From Clostridia bacterium (lineage in GTDB: Bacteria > Bacillota > Clostridia > Oscillospirales > Ruminococcaceae), in contig RZZW01000002.1 of assembly GCA_009929695.1 (NCBI GenBank), positions 62,001 through 126,000 on the forward strand: a DNA stretch of 64,000 bases. The letters are read 5' to 3'. The notes under the pieces are model-generated. The model saw only the letters and a program-made list of their open reading frames with translations, made no database searches and was not told the origin of the DNA. The translations under genes were made by a program, and so were the position numbers. Below, piece by piece: positions 8,312-16,241 of the stretch; position 1 is the first letter of the stretch; the number at the start of each line of letters is the position of its first letter.

Positions 8312-9758
8312 CAGCCGTGCCCTCCCCTGCTTTTTTAGTCTGGCCTGTCAAAATAAATGTGCCGTCCTTGTCCTGCAAAATGTCGAGCGGCGAAACGCCA
8401 AGCTCTCGCGCCAAAATGTCGAGCACGCGCGGTCCGCAAAAGCCGCCCTGACACCGCCCCATGCCCGCATTGCAGCGGCGCTTAATGCCGTCGACACTGC
8501 ACGGAGTTATCGGCGAGCGGATGGCGTCGAGAATTTCGCCCTCCGTTATCGTTTCACAGCGGCAGATAACGCGCCCGTAAGCGGGGTTTTCGCGTATCAG
8601 AGCCTGTTTTTCGCTGTCTGAAAGCTGTTTAAAGCGTTTCATTTTTCGAGTGCCCTTATAATTGTCTTTAAACGGCATTTCGATGCCCTCTGCAAGCAGC
8701 AGCGAGCATATTTTTTTCGCGATAGCGGGCGCAGCCGAAAGCCCGGGCGATTTTATGCCCGCCGCGTCCACAAAGCCGTGCACGCCGTCAACCACCTCTA
8801 TAATGAAGTCGTCCTTATTCGTATTTGCGCGCACACCCGCAAAATTGCGTATGCTCGCGCGTAAATCAACCGACGGCACGCTTTTTTTGCCCATTCGCGC
8901 AACGTAATCAAGGCCGTCTGCGGTAGTTTTAACATCGTCCTCACCGCAAGGCACGGCGTCGGGGCCTACAATCAGGTTGCCGTGGACTGTGGGCGCGACA
9001 AGCACGCCCTTGCCCTCTTTTGTGGGGCACTGGAAAATGACGCTGCCCGCAAGCCCGCCCTCGCTTCTGTCCATGAGGTAATACTGCCCGCTCGTCGGGT
9101 GCATTTCAAAGCTTGGTGCGGCGACCATTTCGTGTATTTCGCCCGCGTGCACGCCCGCCGCGTTTACGACTAATTTTGCTGTATAAACGCCGCTGGTTGT
9201 GTGAATTTCAAACAAATCGCCCTGCTTTTTTATCGCGGTCACCTTGCTCCGCAGCTTGATTTCCACGCCGTTTACCACCGCTGTTTCAGCCATCGCGAGA
9301 GCGTAGTCCCACGGGTTTACAATCGCGGCTGACAGCGCATATAAGGCGGCGACGACCTCTTTGCTCAAATAAGGCTCCATTTTGCGCGCTTCGTCGCCTG
9401 TTATGACGCGTATATCGGGCACGCCGTTTGCGACGCCGTTGTCGTAAAGCTTTTTCAAACGCGGAATTTCGTCGTCCGAAAACGCCAAAACGAGCGAGCC
9501 GCACTGCTTATACGGCACGTCGAGCTTTTTGCATATGTCCTTCGCAAGCTTGCTGCCCTCAACGTTCAGCCGCGCCATTTCGGTGTTCGGCTCGGGGTCG
9601 TAGCCCGCGTGAATAATGGCGCTGTTTGCCTTTGTGGTGCCGTCGGCAACGTCGTTTTCGGCCTCAAGCACAAGCACATTCAGCTTAAAATGCGAAAGCT
9701 CGTATGCTGTCGCCGCGCCTATAACTCCACAGCCTATAACGGCTACATCATATACCAT
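8304..9758 (-). CDS. FAD-dependent glycerol-3-phosphate dehydrogenase-like protein with C-terminal Fe-S domain
   Basis: A 484-residue protein from the chosen ATG at 9758, which has AGGAGG six bases upstream; an in-frame ATG at 9794 has no such site. The N-terminus VAVIGCGVIGAATAYEL is a DAO-type FAD-binding motif. The C-terminal ~95 residues carry four cysteines in a CRCE...RCNAGMGRCQGGFCGP pattern, the BFD-like [2Fe-2S] domain of anaerobic GlpA-type enzymes. As first gene of the operon it probably oxidises glycerol-3-phosphate made by GlpK to dihydroxyacetone phosphate. Confidence 0.88.
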   Translation of the reverse strand: MVYDVAVIGCGVIGAATAYELSHFKLNVLVLEAENDVADGTTKANSAIIHAGYDPEPNTEMARLNVEGSKLAKDICKKLDVPYKQCGSLVLAFSDDEIPRLKKLYDNGVANGVPDIRVITGDEARKMEPYLSKEVVAALYALSAAIVNPWDYALAMAETAVVNGVEIKLRSKVTAIKKQGDLFEIHTTSGVYTAKLVVNAAGVHAGEIHEMVAAPSFEMHPTSGQYYLMDRSEGGLAGSVIFQCPTKEGKGVLVAPTVHGNLIVGPDAVPCGEDDVKTTADGLDYVARMGKKSVPSVDLRASIRNFAGVRANTNKDDFIIEVVDGVHGFVDAAGIKSPGLSAAPAIAKKICSLLLAEGIEMPFKDNYKGTRKMKRFKQLSDSEKQALIRENPAYGRVICRCETITEGEILDAIRSPITPCSVDGIKRRCNAGMGRCQGGFCGPRVLDILARELGVSPLDILQDKDGTFILTGQTKKAGEGTADV

Positions 9759-9854
9759 GAAAATTCCTCCTATTTTTTGTGCATTTGCACACAATTTTTA
9801 TAAAGTTTATCTGTTTTTTATTATATATCGCAAAATCTTTCAAGGCAAGCGATA

Positions 9855-9883
9855 TTGACAAGTTCATAAATATATTACATAAT
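9855..9883 (+). promoter_or_regulatory. Sigma-A-type promoter for the hydroxyacid dehydrogenase gene
   Basis: -35 TTGACA (9855-9860), a 17-bp spacer and -10 CATAAT (9878-9883). It lies 34 bases before the ATG at 9918, with AAGGGGAG as ribosome site. Confidence 0.7.
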
Positions 9884-9917
9884 TAGATATATATATTGTA
9901 TAAAGGGGAGTGCGTTT

Positions 9918-10781
9918 ATGAAAACGATAGGATTTATCGGAACAGGCGTTATGGGCGCGTCAATGGTGCGCAATTTGCTAGGCGCGGGCTTTGAGGTGTC
10001 GGTGTACAATCGCACAAAGGAAAAGGCTCTGCCGCTTGTCGATGACGGCGCAAAGCTTTGCGAAACCGTGGCTGAATGTGCGGCTGATAAAGACGTTATT
10101 ATAACGATGGTTGGCTATCCCGCCGACGTTGAAGAGACTTGGCTAGGCGAGGGCGGCGTGCTTAAATCGGCAAAAAGCGGCGCGTACTGCATCGACATGA
10201 CGACGAGCGCACCGTCGCTTGCGCAAAAGCTGTATAAAGAGGCGAAAAAGCTCGGCATTCACGCGATAGACGCGCCTGTTTCGGGCGGGGACAGCGGCGC
10301 AAAAAACGGCACGCTCGCAATCATGGCAGGCGGCGACGAGGCGGATATTTCCGCGTGTATGCCCGTGTTTGAGGCAATGGGCAAAAATATTGTGTACGAG
10401 GGCGCGGCGGGCGCGGGACAGCACACAAAAATGTGCAATCAGATAGCACTTGCCGGCGCACTTGCGGGCGCGTGCGAAGCGCTTACATATGCCCACACAA
10501 TGGGGCTTGACGCCGAAAAGATGATGAAGACGATTTCATCGGGCGCGGCGGGCAGCTGGCAGCTTTCAAACGTAGCACCTAAAATGCAAGCTCGCGATTT
10601 TGCGCCGAGCTTTTACCTCAAGCATTTCATCAAGGACATGGGCATAGCCATCGAGGAAGCCGAAAACAACGACCTCACACTTGAAATTTTGAGCGACGTA
10701 AATAATATCTGCGAAACCTTAGAAGCCGAAGGCTGCGGCGACGAGGGAACAAGCGCAATAATAAAATATTACGAAAATTAA
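9918..10781 (+). CDS. NAD(P)-dependent beta-hydroxyacid dehydrogenase (3-hydroxyisobutyrate dehydrogenase family)
   Basis: A 287-residue protein. An N-terminal Rossmann fold opens with IGFIGTGVMGASMVRNLL (residues 4-21). The family signature DAPVSGGDSGAKNGTLAIMAGG lies around 118-139, and the catalytic lysine region GAGQHTKMCNQI near 165-176. Such enzymes oxidise 3-hydroxyisobutyrate, tartronate semialdehyde or related beta-hydroxyacids. It is a single gene with its own promoter, so the substrate is not fixed by context. Confidence 0.92.
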   Translation: MKTIGFIGTGVMGASMVRNLLGAGFEVSVYNRTKEKALPLVDDGAKLCETVAECAADKDVIITMVGYPADVEETWLGEGGVLKSAKSGAYCIDMTTSAPSLAQKLYKEAKKLGIHAIDAPVSGGDSGAKNGTLAIMAGGDEADISACMPVFEAMGKNIVYEGAAGAGQHTKMCNQIALAGALAGACEALTYAHTMGLDAEKMMKTISSGAAGSWQLSNVAPKMQARDFAPSFYLKHFIKDMGIAIEEAENNDLTLEILSDVNNICETLEAEGCGDEGTSAIIKYYEN

Positions 10782-10791
10782 GAAAACCGAC

Positions 10792-10820
10792 TGGACATTA
10801 TGTACATAATATGTTATAAT
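10792..10820 (+). promoter_or_regulatory. Promoter of tRNA-Val
   Basis: -35 TGGACA (10792-10797), a 17-bp spacer and -10 TATAAT (10815-10820), 11 bases before the mature tRNA 5' end. Confidence 0.75.
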
Positions 10821-10831
10821 GTCATAGTCGT

Positions 10832-10908
10832 GGAGGATTAGCTCAGCTGGTTAGAGTGCCTGCATCACACGCAGGAAGTCTGGGGTTCGAGTCCCTAATT
10901 CTCCACCA
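10832..10908 (+). tRNA. tRNA-Val (anticodon CAC)
   Basis: A cloverleaf can be drawn directly: acceptor GGAGGAT/ATTCTCC, TA at positions 8-9, a D arm starting GCTC, anticodon stem CCTGC/GCAGG around loop ATCACAC (anticodon CAC, reading GTG), a T arm with GGTTCGAGTCC, and an encoded CCA. It marks the last recognised chromosomal gene before the prophage. Whether its 3' end is the attachment site cannot be decided because the right junction is outside the window. Confidence 0.95.
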
Positions 10909-10960
10909 TAACGCACACATACGAACTCTTATGGTATAAGTCCGTATTTGCGCTGACAGT

Positions 10961-10999
10961 AAAAATACCGAGGAAGTAATTACCTTCCCCGGTATTTTT
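10961..10999. terminator. Bidirectional terminator at the chromosome-prophage junction
   Basis: Stem AAAAATACCG (10961-10970) with CGGTATTTTT (10990-10999), extended by GGAAG/CTTCC after one mismatch. A/T runs on both sides allow it to stop both the tRNA transcript and the leftward phage operon ending at 11018. Confidence 0.75.
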
Positions 11000-11017
11000 A
11001 ATTTACTGGTAACTTGC

Positions 11018-11227
11018 TCAGCGGTGTGTAGCTTTTTGCCCGTTCCTGCGTTTATGCGGTTTTCTAACTTGCTGATAACTTGTAGCAAAGGGACAGTCTT
11101 TCATAAAAGCCTCAGTGGGTTGCCAGTCTGAAAGCACAATCTCCATTGTTTCATCACAAATGCTGTCACCCTCACCGATATACTGACAATTAGGGCAAAC
11201 ATCAGGGTTGCAAAATATTTTACTCAC
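11018..11227 (-). CDS. Small cysteine-rich phage protein, function unknown
   Basis: A 69-residue protein with cysteines in a CNPDVCPNC...C pattern in the first 30 residues and a basic C-terminus, possibly a small zinc-binding protein. GTG start at 11227 overlaps the stop of the upstream gene (GTGA), the usual coupled arrangement of this operon. It is the last gene before the left end of the prophage. I do not recognise the family. Confidence 0.65.
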   Translation of the reverse strand: MSKIFCNPDVCPNCQYIGEGDSICDETMEIVLSDWQPTEAFMKDCPFATSYQQVRKPHKRRNGQKATHR

Positions 11228-11403
11228 TGTTTCACCGCCTTATCTGTTTCAGCGTCAAAACTGTCAATAGCTTCTACTATTTCACACAGCATATCTCTGA
11301 CCTCAATAAGCTCCCCGTTTTCGTATTGAGTTGCTGCCTGTTTTAGAGCCTCGATTATTTTCTTATCTTTCAGCTCTCCCTTTTTGAAAAACCTGTTATT
11401 CAT
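11224..11403 (-). CDS. Short helical phage protein, function unknown
   Basis: A 59-residue protein, highly charged (begins MNNRFFKKGELKDKKI) and predicted helical throughout. Its ATG overlaps the stop of the methylase-like gene (ATGA at 11400-11403), and its own stop overlaps the GTG of the next gene, so it sits in a tight translationally coupled row. No function recognised. Confidence 0.65.
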   Translation of the reverse strand: MNNRFFKKGELKDKKIIEALKQAATQYENGELIEVRDMLCEIVEAIDSFDAETDKAVKQ

Positions 11404-12149
11404 TCTTTGTCCCTCCTAAATAATAAATCCATACTGTGAAATATTCTACGGTAGTGCCAAACATCAGAGAAATAGTAAGGCGTGTACCAGTATTTTGAAT
11501 TATCGTCATTTGTAGTCATAGGATCGGTAAGAGTGTTTCCGATTTTCACATATCCAGCACAGCCGAGAAGTGAAAGCTGTATGTAACACATCATACCCGT
11601 AGTGAAGTCAATATCCTGTGCGGCTACAAGGACGTGATTACGCCAGCACAAAGGGCTGTCTGCTCTTTCAAGCTGCTTTCGTATTTCATGCACACCTGCA
11701 ATGAGCGTAGCACCTGCACCACAGGCACAGTCATTGAGGGTAATATAGCCTTCCCGGTCAATCATTTCCACGGTATCATTTGACGATATTTCAGCCATGC
11801 ACCGGCACACATCATAAGGCGTGAAAAACTGACCTATCCAGTGATTACCAAGCTCAAGCTCCATATACATACTGCCTAAGAAGTCCTGTTCCGGGTTTTC
11901 CTCAAAGGCTAACACGGTATCGGCTATCAGCTCAGGAAAACGGTTAAACTCTTTTTCGTTGTACTTGTCCCGGATTTTATTATACATTTCCTCACGCTCA
12001 GAGAAATTTCTACGGTCCACAGTGTTTGAGAGCGCCACAGCAAAAAGAGTAATAAAGTCACTCCACACTTGCCAAGCGTGATACCTGTCTGACAGGCTCA
12101 AAAACTTCTTTGCAAAATCGCTGTGTTCGCACCTTGCCGCCTTCTTCAT
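11400..12149 (-). CDS. N-6 DNA methylase-like protein without visible NPPY motif
   Basis: A 249-residue protein of the HsdM-like class. Residues ~103-120 (GQFFTPYDVCRCMAEI) and the SAM-binding motif I (NDCACGAGATLIAG, ~138-151) are clear, followed by QDIDFTTGMMCYIQLSLLG and GNTLTDP, which in HsdM precede the catalytic (N/D)PPY. No NPPY follows; the protein ends about 40 residues later with an aromatic segment (KYWYTPYYFSDVW). It may bind SAM or DNA without methylating, or rely on an unusual active site. It overlaps both neighbours by 4 bp. Confidence 0.8.
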   Translation of the reverse strand: MKKAARCEHSDFAKKFLSLSDRYHAWQVWSDFITLFAVALSNTVDRRNFSEREEMYNKIRDKYNEKEFNRFPELIADTVLAFEENPEQDFLGSMYMELELGNHWIGQFFTPYDVCRCMAEISSNDTVEMIDREGYITLNDCACGAGATLIAGVHEIRKQLERADSPLCWRNHVLVAAQDIDFTTGMMCYIQLSLLGCAGYVKIGNTLTDPMTTNDDNSKYWYTPYYFSDVWHYRRIFHSMDLLFRRDKE

Positions 12150-12463
12150 TGTGTAGCCCCTTTTCCGAATGAGGGCATACCGAGCTGAAGCATACGGTTA
12201 AGCATAACCTCATTGAGCGTTAAAAACAGTAAGCCGCAATCACTTTCCTCAATAACGGTTTCCCCGTCCCATGTGAGCCTACCGCTGATACCATACCCTC
12301 TGAAATACTGAACGGGCTTGATTTCAATAGCAAGCACACCGGCTGTTTTATAAAACTCTCCAAACTCTTTGAGTATCTGTGCCGCCTCCGCTTCAGCTCT
12401 CTTTACAAGAGCCGGAACATCACGGCGGCTGCACAAGAAATATGAAGGGCGTTCCTCTGACAT
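12146..12463 (-). CDS. Phage protein of unknown function
   Basis: A 105-residue soluble protein with an Ala/Glu-rich helix (~16-38) and a mixed C-terminal part. The stop overlaps the start of the methylase-like gene by 4 bp. GGAGG lies in the 12-base gap upstream. No family recognised. Confidence 0.6.
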   Translation of the reverse strand: MSEERPSYFLCSRRDVPALVKRAEAEAAQILKEFGEFYKTAGVLAIEIKPVQYFRGYGISGRLTWDGETVIEESDCGLLFLTLNEVMLNRMLQLGMPSFGKGATQ

Positions 12464-12475
12464 AGTGAATACCTC

Positions 12476-12688
12476 CTAAAACTCTTTTACATTACTGTCC
12501 TCAACAGTAAAGGTTGCGTTTCTGTACTTACGGGGGTGCTGAATCTGTGTGAGCTTTGCACAGTCAAGGGCTTTCCGCTTTGCGTCCTCTGCCGTATCGG
12601 TTTTTATGATATAACCGATACCTACGGTTGCTCTCCCTCTGGGCGGTGTTGCACCGTGTACCGTTACTAAAACATTCCAGCATTTCAT
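12476..12688 (-). CDS. Phage protein of unknown function
   Basis: A 70-residue basic protein (MKCWNVLVTVHG start) with alternating beta-like and helical segments (DTAEDAKRKALDCAKL). AGGAGGATCG lies just upstream of the ATG. Part of the left-arm operon. No family recognised. Confidence 0.6.
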   Translation of the reverse strand: MKCWNVLVTVHGATPPRGRATVGIGYIIKTDTAEDAKRKALDCAKLTQIQHPRKYRNATFTVEDSNVKEF

Positions 12689-12700
12689 AGCCGATCCTCC

Positions 12701-12883
12701 TTAATCTACAAAGGTTTTTCTGTTGGTGTCCCAGACACCAAAATACTTATTATCAAGCTGCACCTCACACTGAGAGGGGCAAAGGTTAGGACGGACAACA
12801 ACACAGTATGTGTGCTTGTCAAGATCATAGCCGAGGGCTTCAAGAGCCTTACGGACTTCGGTATAAACTGTTCTAATACTCAT
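12701..12883 (-). CDS. Phage protein of unknown function
   Basis: A 60-residue protein with an N-terminal helix (TVYTEVRKALEALGYDL) and a beta-like rest. AAAGGAGG precedes the ATG. It sits between two other small unknown genes in the left-arm operon. Confidence 0.6.
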   Translation of the reverse strand: MSIRTVYTEVRKALEALGYDLDKHTYCVVVRPNLCPSQCEVQLDNKYFGVWDTNRKTFVD

Positions 12884-12897
12884 ACGGCTTACCTCCT

Positions 12898-13071
12898 TTA
12901 GTGTTTTACAAATTCTGTGTTACTGCCAAAGCCTACAATTTCAAGATACTCACAGTCATTCAAAAGCGAGAATATAACTATTTCCCACCATTTGGGCAGA
13001 CTGTAAAGGCAGTGCTTTTCAAGTATTTTCCTTGCTTCTCCTATTGTTGTTTTCTTAGTAATAATATCCAT
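12898..13071 (-). CDS. Phage protein of unknown function
   Basis: A 57-residue protein. The ATG at 13071 is preferred over an in-frame start at 13134 because AAGGGGG lies 9 bases before it and the longer form would overlap the upstream gene. It starts MDIITKKTTIGEARKILEKH. No family recognised. Confidence 0.6.
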   Translation of the reverse strand: MDIITKKTTIGEARKILEKHCLYSLPKWWEIVIFSLLNDCEYLEIVGFGSNTEFVKH

Positions 13072-13085
13072 TTTTACGCACCCCC

Positions 13086-13355
13086 TTAAATACCTAACCA
13101 ATCTGACAGGTGTTCTTTTTCGCTTTTTTCGCACCGGGCGGTAAAACCTGCGGCGTTCAGCTCAAAGATAATATCCCGTCTGCACCACTTTTCCATATCA
13201 GAGCATATCCAGATGATAGTGGCTATCTGCTCAATCGGTGCGCCGGTTTTGTTCGCCTCAAAAAGAGCGTCATACTGTTCATTGTCCCCACAGGTAAACC
13301 AGTTGTTTTTAATGCAGAGTTGATGAAGTTCGGTGTTTGTAATTCTGTTTTCCAT
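13086..13355 (-). CDS. First gene of the left-arm operon, function unknown
   Basis: An 89-residue protein, Trp/Cys-containing (WFTCGDNEQYDALFEA) and mostly helical. The ATG at 13355 follows CGGAGG. An in-frame start at 13451 would lie upstream of the promoter and was rejected. Transcription starts from the promoter at 13401-13429, about 40 bases upstream. Confidence 0.6.
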   Translation of the reverse strand: MENRITNTELHQLCIKNNWFTCGDNEQYDALFEANKTGAPIEQIATIIWICSDMEKWCRRDIIFELNAAGFTARCEKSEKEHLSDWLGI

Positions 13356-13400
13356 AATTAAAGCCTCCGTGTTTGTTATTGTTTCGTTTCGGTTTACTTT

Positions 13401-13458
13401 ATTATAGTTTAGTTTTGTTAAGTTGTCAAGTAGTTTGAGAAACTTTTTCAAACTTTTT
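13401..13458 (-). promoter_or_regulatory. Left-arm promoter with upstream repeat shared with the early promoter
   Basis: Consensus minus-strand promoter: -35 TTGACA (13429-13424), a 17-bp spacer and -10 TATAAT (13406-13401). Just upstream, 13438-13458 holds a 21-bp sequence that recurs exactly, in reverse orientation, at 62226-62246 beside the early promoter. It contains two copies of AAAAAGTTT. A shared binding site for the phage repressor is the likely meaning. Confidence 0.8.
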
Positions 13459-13494
13459 TCTACTTTTTTAATTCAGCCGTTGTGTAGCAATAAA

Positions 13495-13539
13495 AAAATG
13501 CCCCGTAAAAGTGTTTTTGTAACACTCACGGGGCATTTT
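13495..13539. terminator. Strong terminator after the lysis/late region
   Basis: A 12-bp stem (13495-13506 with 13528-13539) plus an inner 5-bp stem. On the minus strand it is followed by TTTTTTTA. It separates late transcription from the left-arm promoter. Confidence 0.8.
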
Positions 13540-13620
13540 CTATAATTCTTCGTATGTATGGGCGCTATGGCGTTTTTTCCTCCATACGCTCTTTATTTTA
13601 GGGGGTTAATAGGAAAACAA

Positions 13621-13755
13621 TGTTACAATGTTACAAAACACGAAAAAGCCCATATAATACAAGGGTTTTCCGTGTGTAACAAACAAGTGTTACAGCCCGT
13701 TACATTGTTACACACAAACGTAACATTTTTAAGGCTGTAACACTCTTATGTTACA
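13621..13755. repeat. Nine-site TGTTACA array, copy A
   Basis: Nine heptamers TGTTACA or its complement TGTAACA (two with C for the first T) start at 13621, 13629, 13675, 13688, 13698, 13706, 13719, 13736 and 13749. Orientation order and spacing match copy B (45339-45472) to within one base. Both copies are preceded on the plus strand by ttttagggggttaatagg. This gap (13540-13774) holds no convincing gene. A protein-binding array, as an origin or a control region, is inferred. Confidence 0.85.
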
Positions 13756-13774
13756 TCATTTTTACTCAGGTGTT

Positions 13775-14032
13775 TTACTTCTTTTTCGGCTCTTCGTAGG
13801 TCATTGCAAGCGAGGAATCAGTAATACCCTCCGTAGTGGGATCAGTTACAACACCAAGAATCGCAAGCACCGCAAAAACAGCGTTTACGATAGCAAGGAG
13901 CTTGTTACCGAGATCACCGAGGTCAATATTAAACCCGAATACGGAGGCTACAACCTGCGCCAGCAAAAGCACCGCAGGGATAATTGCAAGCCAGAAGTTT
14001 TTGTTTTTGATACGTACTTTCCAGTTAATCAT
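13775..14032 (-). CDS. Phage holin (phi-LC3 type)
   Basis: An 85-residue membrane protein starting MINWKVRIKNKNFW, with two hydrophobic segments (~15-34 and ~43-62) and a charged C-terminus (EEPKKK), the layout of phi-LC3/Phage_holin_1 proteins. It would permeabilise the cytoplasmic membrane to release the endolysin encoded directly upstream. Last gene of the late transcript before array A and the terminator. Confidence 0.88.
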   Translation of the reverse strand: MINWKVRIKNKNFWLAIIPAVLLLAQVVASVFGFNIDLGDLGNKLLAIVNAVFAVLAILGVVTDPTTEGITDSSLAMTYEEPKKK

Positions 14033-14059
14033 AATAGTACCGTCCTTTCAATATTTTAT

Positions 14060-15802
14060 TTAAGCCTTAGTGAATGTGCCTTCGTCAACCCAGCCGTAAA
14101 CCGTACAGCCCGTTCCCGTGTGGATCAGGTGATACGGGTGCTTAGATTTGCCGAGCTGATAAATCTGAGTGATTTTCGCCGTGCCGCCCTTACAGCTTTT
14201 CGCAATAGAGGCGTTGGCAGAGGTGTAGTGAGTGCTACCGTTGTATTTAACAACATCACCTACTTTGGGAATCCAAACGGTATTTGCACTTGCGGATTTT
14301 ACAAGCTGAAGGTCAGCCGCATTTACGGGGCTACAAATAGAGTTTGTGCCGCTTTCGTTTTTGTCGATAACAACCCTTGCACCGCTTACCTCTCTGACAT
14401 ACCAGTTTTGATTTTTTACCCACGGGGGAATAGTGCCGCCGCTGTAATACTTAGAGCCGGTGACTTTTACAAGATCGCCGTTCTTGAAAGTAGCGGTTGC
14501 AGGCTTCGGTGTAGGTGTTGCTGGTGCAGGGGTTACGGGAGCAGGTGCGGCAGGAGCAGTAGGCTTCTGCGTTGCACTGGTGAAGCCATTGAGCTTAGCC
14601 CCTCTGATAACCGTAGGATAGTCCTTGTAGGCGGTGTCGGTGTCAACATTGCCGTTGATACCGTTTACCTTGCCGGTAGAAGAATCCTGCCACATTCCGA
14701 AAGCACCCGTATAGGTAGGTGCGGAAGCCCACTGAGCCAGCCAGTGATCGAAACGGGCAAGTCTGGAATCATCAAGGTAATTTCTCAGCCAGTTAAGATT
14801 GCTGTAAAGGGAGCAGTAGAAACCGGCTTTTTCAATAGCGTCACCGAAGGCAATAACCATATCAGTGAGGACGGTTTTACCAAGTCCCTGCTGAGAGCTA
14901 TCCTCAAGGTCAAAGGCAACCGGGTAGGTGAACACGCCTTTATATTTATTGAGGACGCTGATAACGAAAGCCGCTTCCTTCTTAGCCGCCGCAACAGAGG
15001 TAGCATAAGAGTAGAAATAACAGCCCACGTCAACGCCTGCTTTCACGGCGTTTGCTACGTTCTTTTCAAAGTAGCCGTCAACACCGCAAGCGTCACCGTT
15101 TGCAGAGCCGTAGCCGAGGCGAATCATAGCGAATTTAACGCCTGCCGCCTTTACCTTAGCCCAGTCAATTTCTCCCTGCCACTTAGACACATCAATACCT
15201 TTTACGGTAGAGGTGCTTACAGTAGCCCCAGAGCCGCCCGTAGCCTCTGTTTTGGTGTCATAGGTAACATAAGGCAGCTTGCCGTGTTTCGTCCAGTTAC
15301 GGCGGTTGTAGCCACTCTTAGAGCAGTTGCAAGCCGTAATCTGCACTTTGTTTTCCCACTTAGGGGTACACTCAACGGCAAGACCGTTACCCACATAGAT
15401 ACCGATATGACCTTCCATCCACACAGCCTCACCGACAGCGATTTTGGAAAAGTCGGTAGAAACATCTTTGCAGACTTTAATCATAGAATCAGCACCAATA
15501 TCAGGAACGCCGTTGCTGGTGTAAGTAGCGCCGCCGTACACCTTAGATTTGTCACCGTTCCAGCCCCACAGCAAGCCTTTGATAAGGCACACACAGTCAA
15601 AGCCGAAGGTGTCAGCAGAAGCGGCGTTAATCATAGCCGTTCTGTCAGCCGCCTTGTTATAGCTGTGATTGCTCGTGTAGCGTTTCTTGTTCGTTGCGTT
15701 CATAGGCGCACCGAAACAACCCATTACATACAGGGTTTTGTAGTTTTTTGCTGCGTCAATAGCCGCTTCCGCAAGCTGAGCAGCAGTAGTGATTTTTGCC
15801 AT
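14060..15802 (-). CDS. Bifunctional endolysin: cysteine amidase/peptidase plus GH25 muramidase with SH3-like repeats
   Basis: A 580-residue modular lysin. Residues ~1-185 form an NlpC/P60- or CHAP-like hydrolase with a Cys in FDCVCLIK (~70) and a His in GHIGIYVGNG (~132). Residues ~200-395 are a glycosyl hydrolase 25 muramidase (KGIDVSKWQGEIDW start; catalytic acids in AFDLED). A Pro/Ala-rich linker (~418-440) leads to two SH3b-like cell-wall binding units (~445-500, ~515-580). Two catalytic activities on one chain suit rapid wall digestion. No signal peptide is visible, consistent with holin-dependent release. Confidence 0.92.
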   Translation of the reverse strand: MAKITTAAQLAEAAIDAAKNYKTLYVMGCFGAPMNATNKKRYTSNHSYNKAADRTAMINAASADTFGFDCVCLIKGLLWGWNGDKSKVYGGATYTSNGVPDIGADSMIKVCKDVSTDFSKIAVGEAVWMEGHIGIYVGNGLAVECTPKWENKVQITACNCSKSGYNRRNWTKHGKLPYVTYDTKTEATGGSGATVSTSTVKGIDVSKWQGEIDWAKVKAAGVKFAMIRLGYGSANGDACGVDGYFEKNVANAVKAGVDVGCYFYSYATSVAAAKKEAAFVISVLNKYKGVFTYPVAFDLEDSSQQGLGKTVLTDMVIAFGDAIEKAGFYCSLYSNLNWLRNYLDDSRLARFDHWLAQWASAPTYTGAFGMWQDSSTGKVNGINGNVDTDTAYKDYPTVIRGAKLNGFTSATQKPTAPAAPAPVTPAPATPTPKPATATFKNGDLVKVTGSKYYSGGTIPPWVKNQNWYVREVSGARVVIDKNESGTNSICSPVNAADLQLVKSASANTVWIPKVGDVVKYNGSTHYTSANASIAKSCKGGTAKITQIYQLGKSKHPYHLIHTGTGCTVYGWVDEGTFTKA

Positions 15803-15819
15803 AAAATCAATCCTCCTTT

Positions 15820-16101
15820 TTACTTATGAGCCTGTTGATTCATGTGTTTCTCAATTTTGTTGATAGCCTCTTTCACAGGTCCGTCACAGCCTTGCTCCGC
15901 AAGACCTTTGAGGCAGGCTAAGACACCGTAGGTAAGTAAGCACTGTTCGTCTTTCATACTTTTAATATCTTCGTCCTGCTTGTTCTGCTTCAGATACCAC
16001 CGATACACGGCGAAAATAACGCCGAAAATCACACCGAGAGCGCCGATAACAGCGGCAATGGTGAGAATTGTATCGGTGGTGATCGTGATCCCGTTATCCA
16101 T
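15820..16101 (-). CDS. Single-span membrane protein of the lysis module
   Basis: A 93-residue protein with one N-terminal hydrophobic segment (~9-32, TILTIAAVIGALGVIFGVIF) and a charged helical tail with Cys residues. Position next to the endolysin and size suggest a holin-like, antiholin or BhlA/XhlA-like role. A terminator hairpin separates it from the tail genes. The exact function is inferred. Confidence 0.7.
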   Translation of the reverse strand: MDNGITITTDTILTIAAVIGALGVIFGVIFAVYRWYLKQNKQDEDIKSMKDEQCLLTYGVLACLKGLAEQGCDGPVKEAINKIEKHMNQQAHK

Positions 16102-16194
16102 TTGCGTACTCCTTTCATGTTATTTTTTGCCTCCATGAAAAGAAACGGAAAAACTACTTTTTCATATCGCTTCCTCCTTTCGGGCATTAAAAAA

Positions 16195-16222
16195 CCACAG
16201 AGCCGAATAAACGGCCCTGTGG
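16195..16222 (-). terminator. Terminator between tail and lysis genes
   Basis: Minus-strand stem CCACAG-G-GCCG / CGGC-T-CTGTGG (16222-16212 and 16205-16195) followed by TTTTTTAA. It would reduce read-through from tail genes into the lysis genes. Confidence 0.8.
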
Positions 16223-16241
16223 TGGGTTATTGAGTTGTACC

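Noticed and set aside
10832..10908. tRNA-Val 3' end as phage attachment site
   Set aside because: The integrase is a serine recombinase, which seldom uses tRNA genes, and the right junction is outside the window, so no direct repeat can be compared.
10843..11088. Minus-strand frame across tRNA-Val
   Set aside because: It translates the antisense of the tRNA (a common spurious product) and reads through a terminator.
13748..15829. Long plus-strand open frame of 693 codons
   Set aside because: It is fully antisense to the holin and endolysin genes, lacks a ribosome site and has no recognisable domain; the minus-strand frame has clear GH25 and SH3-like domains.
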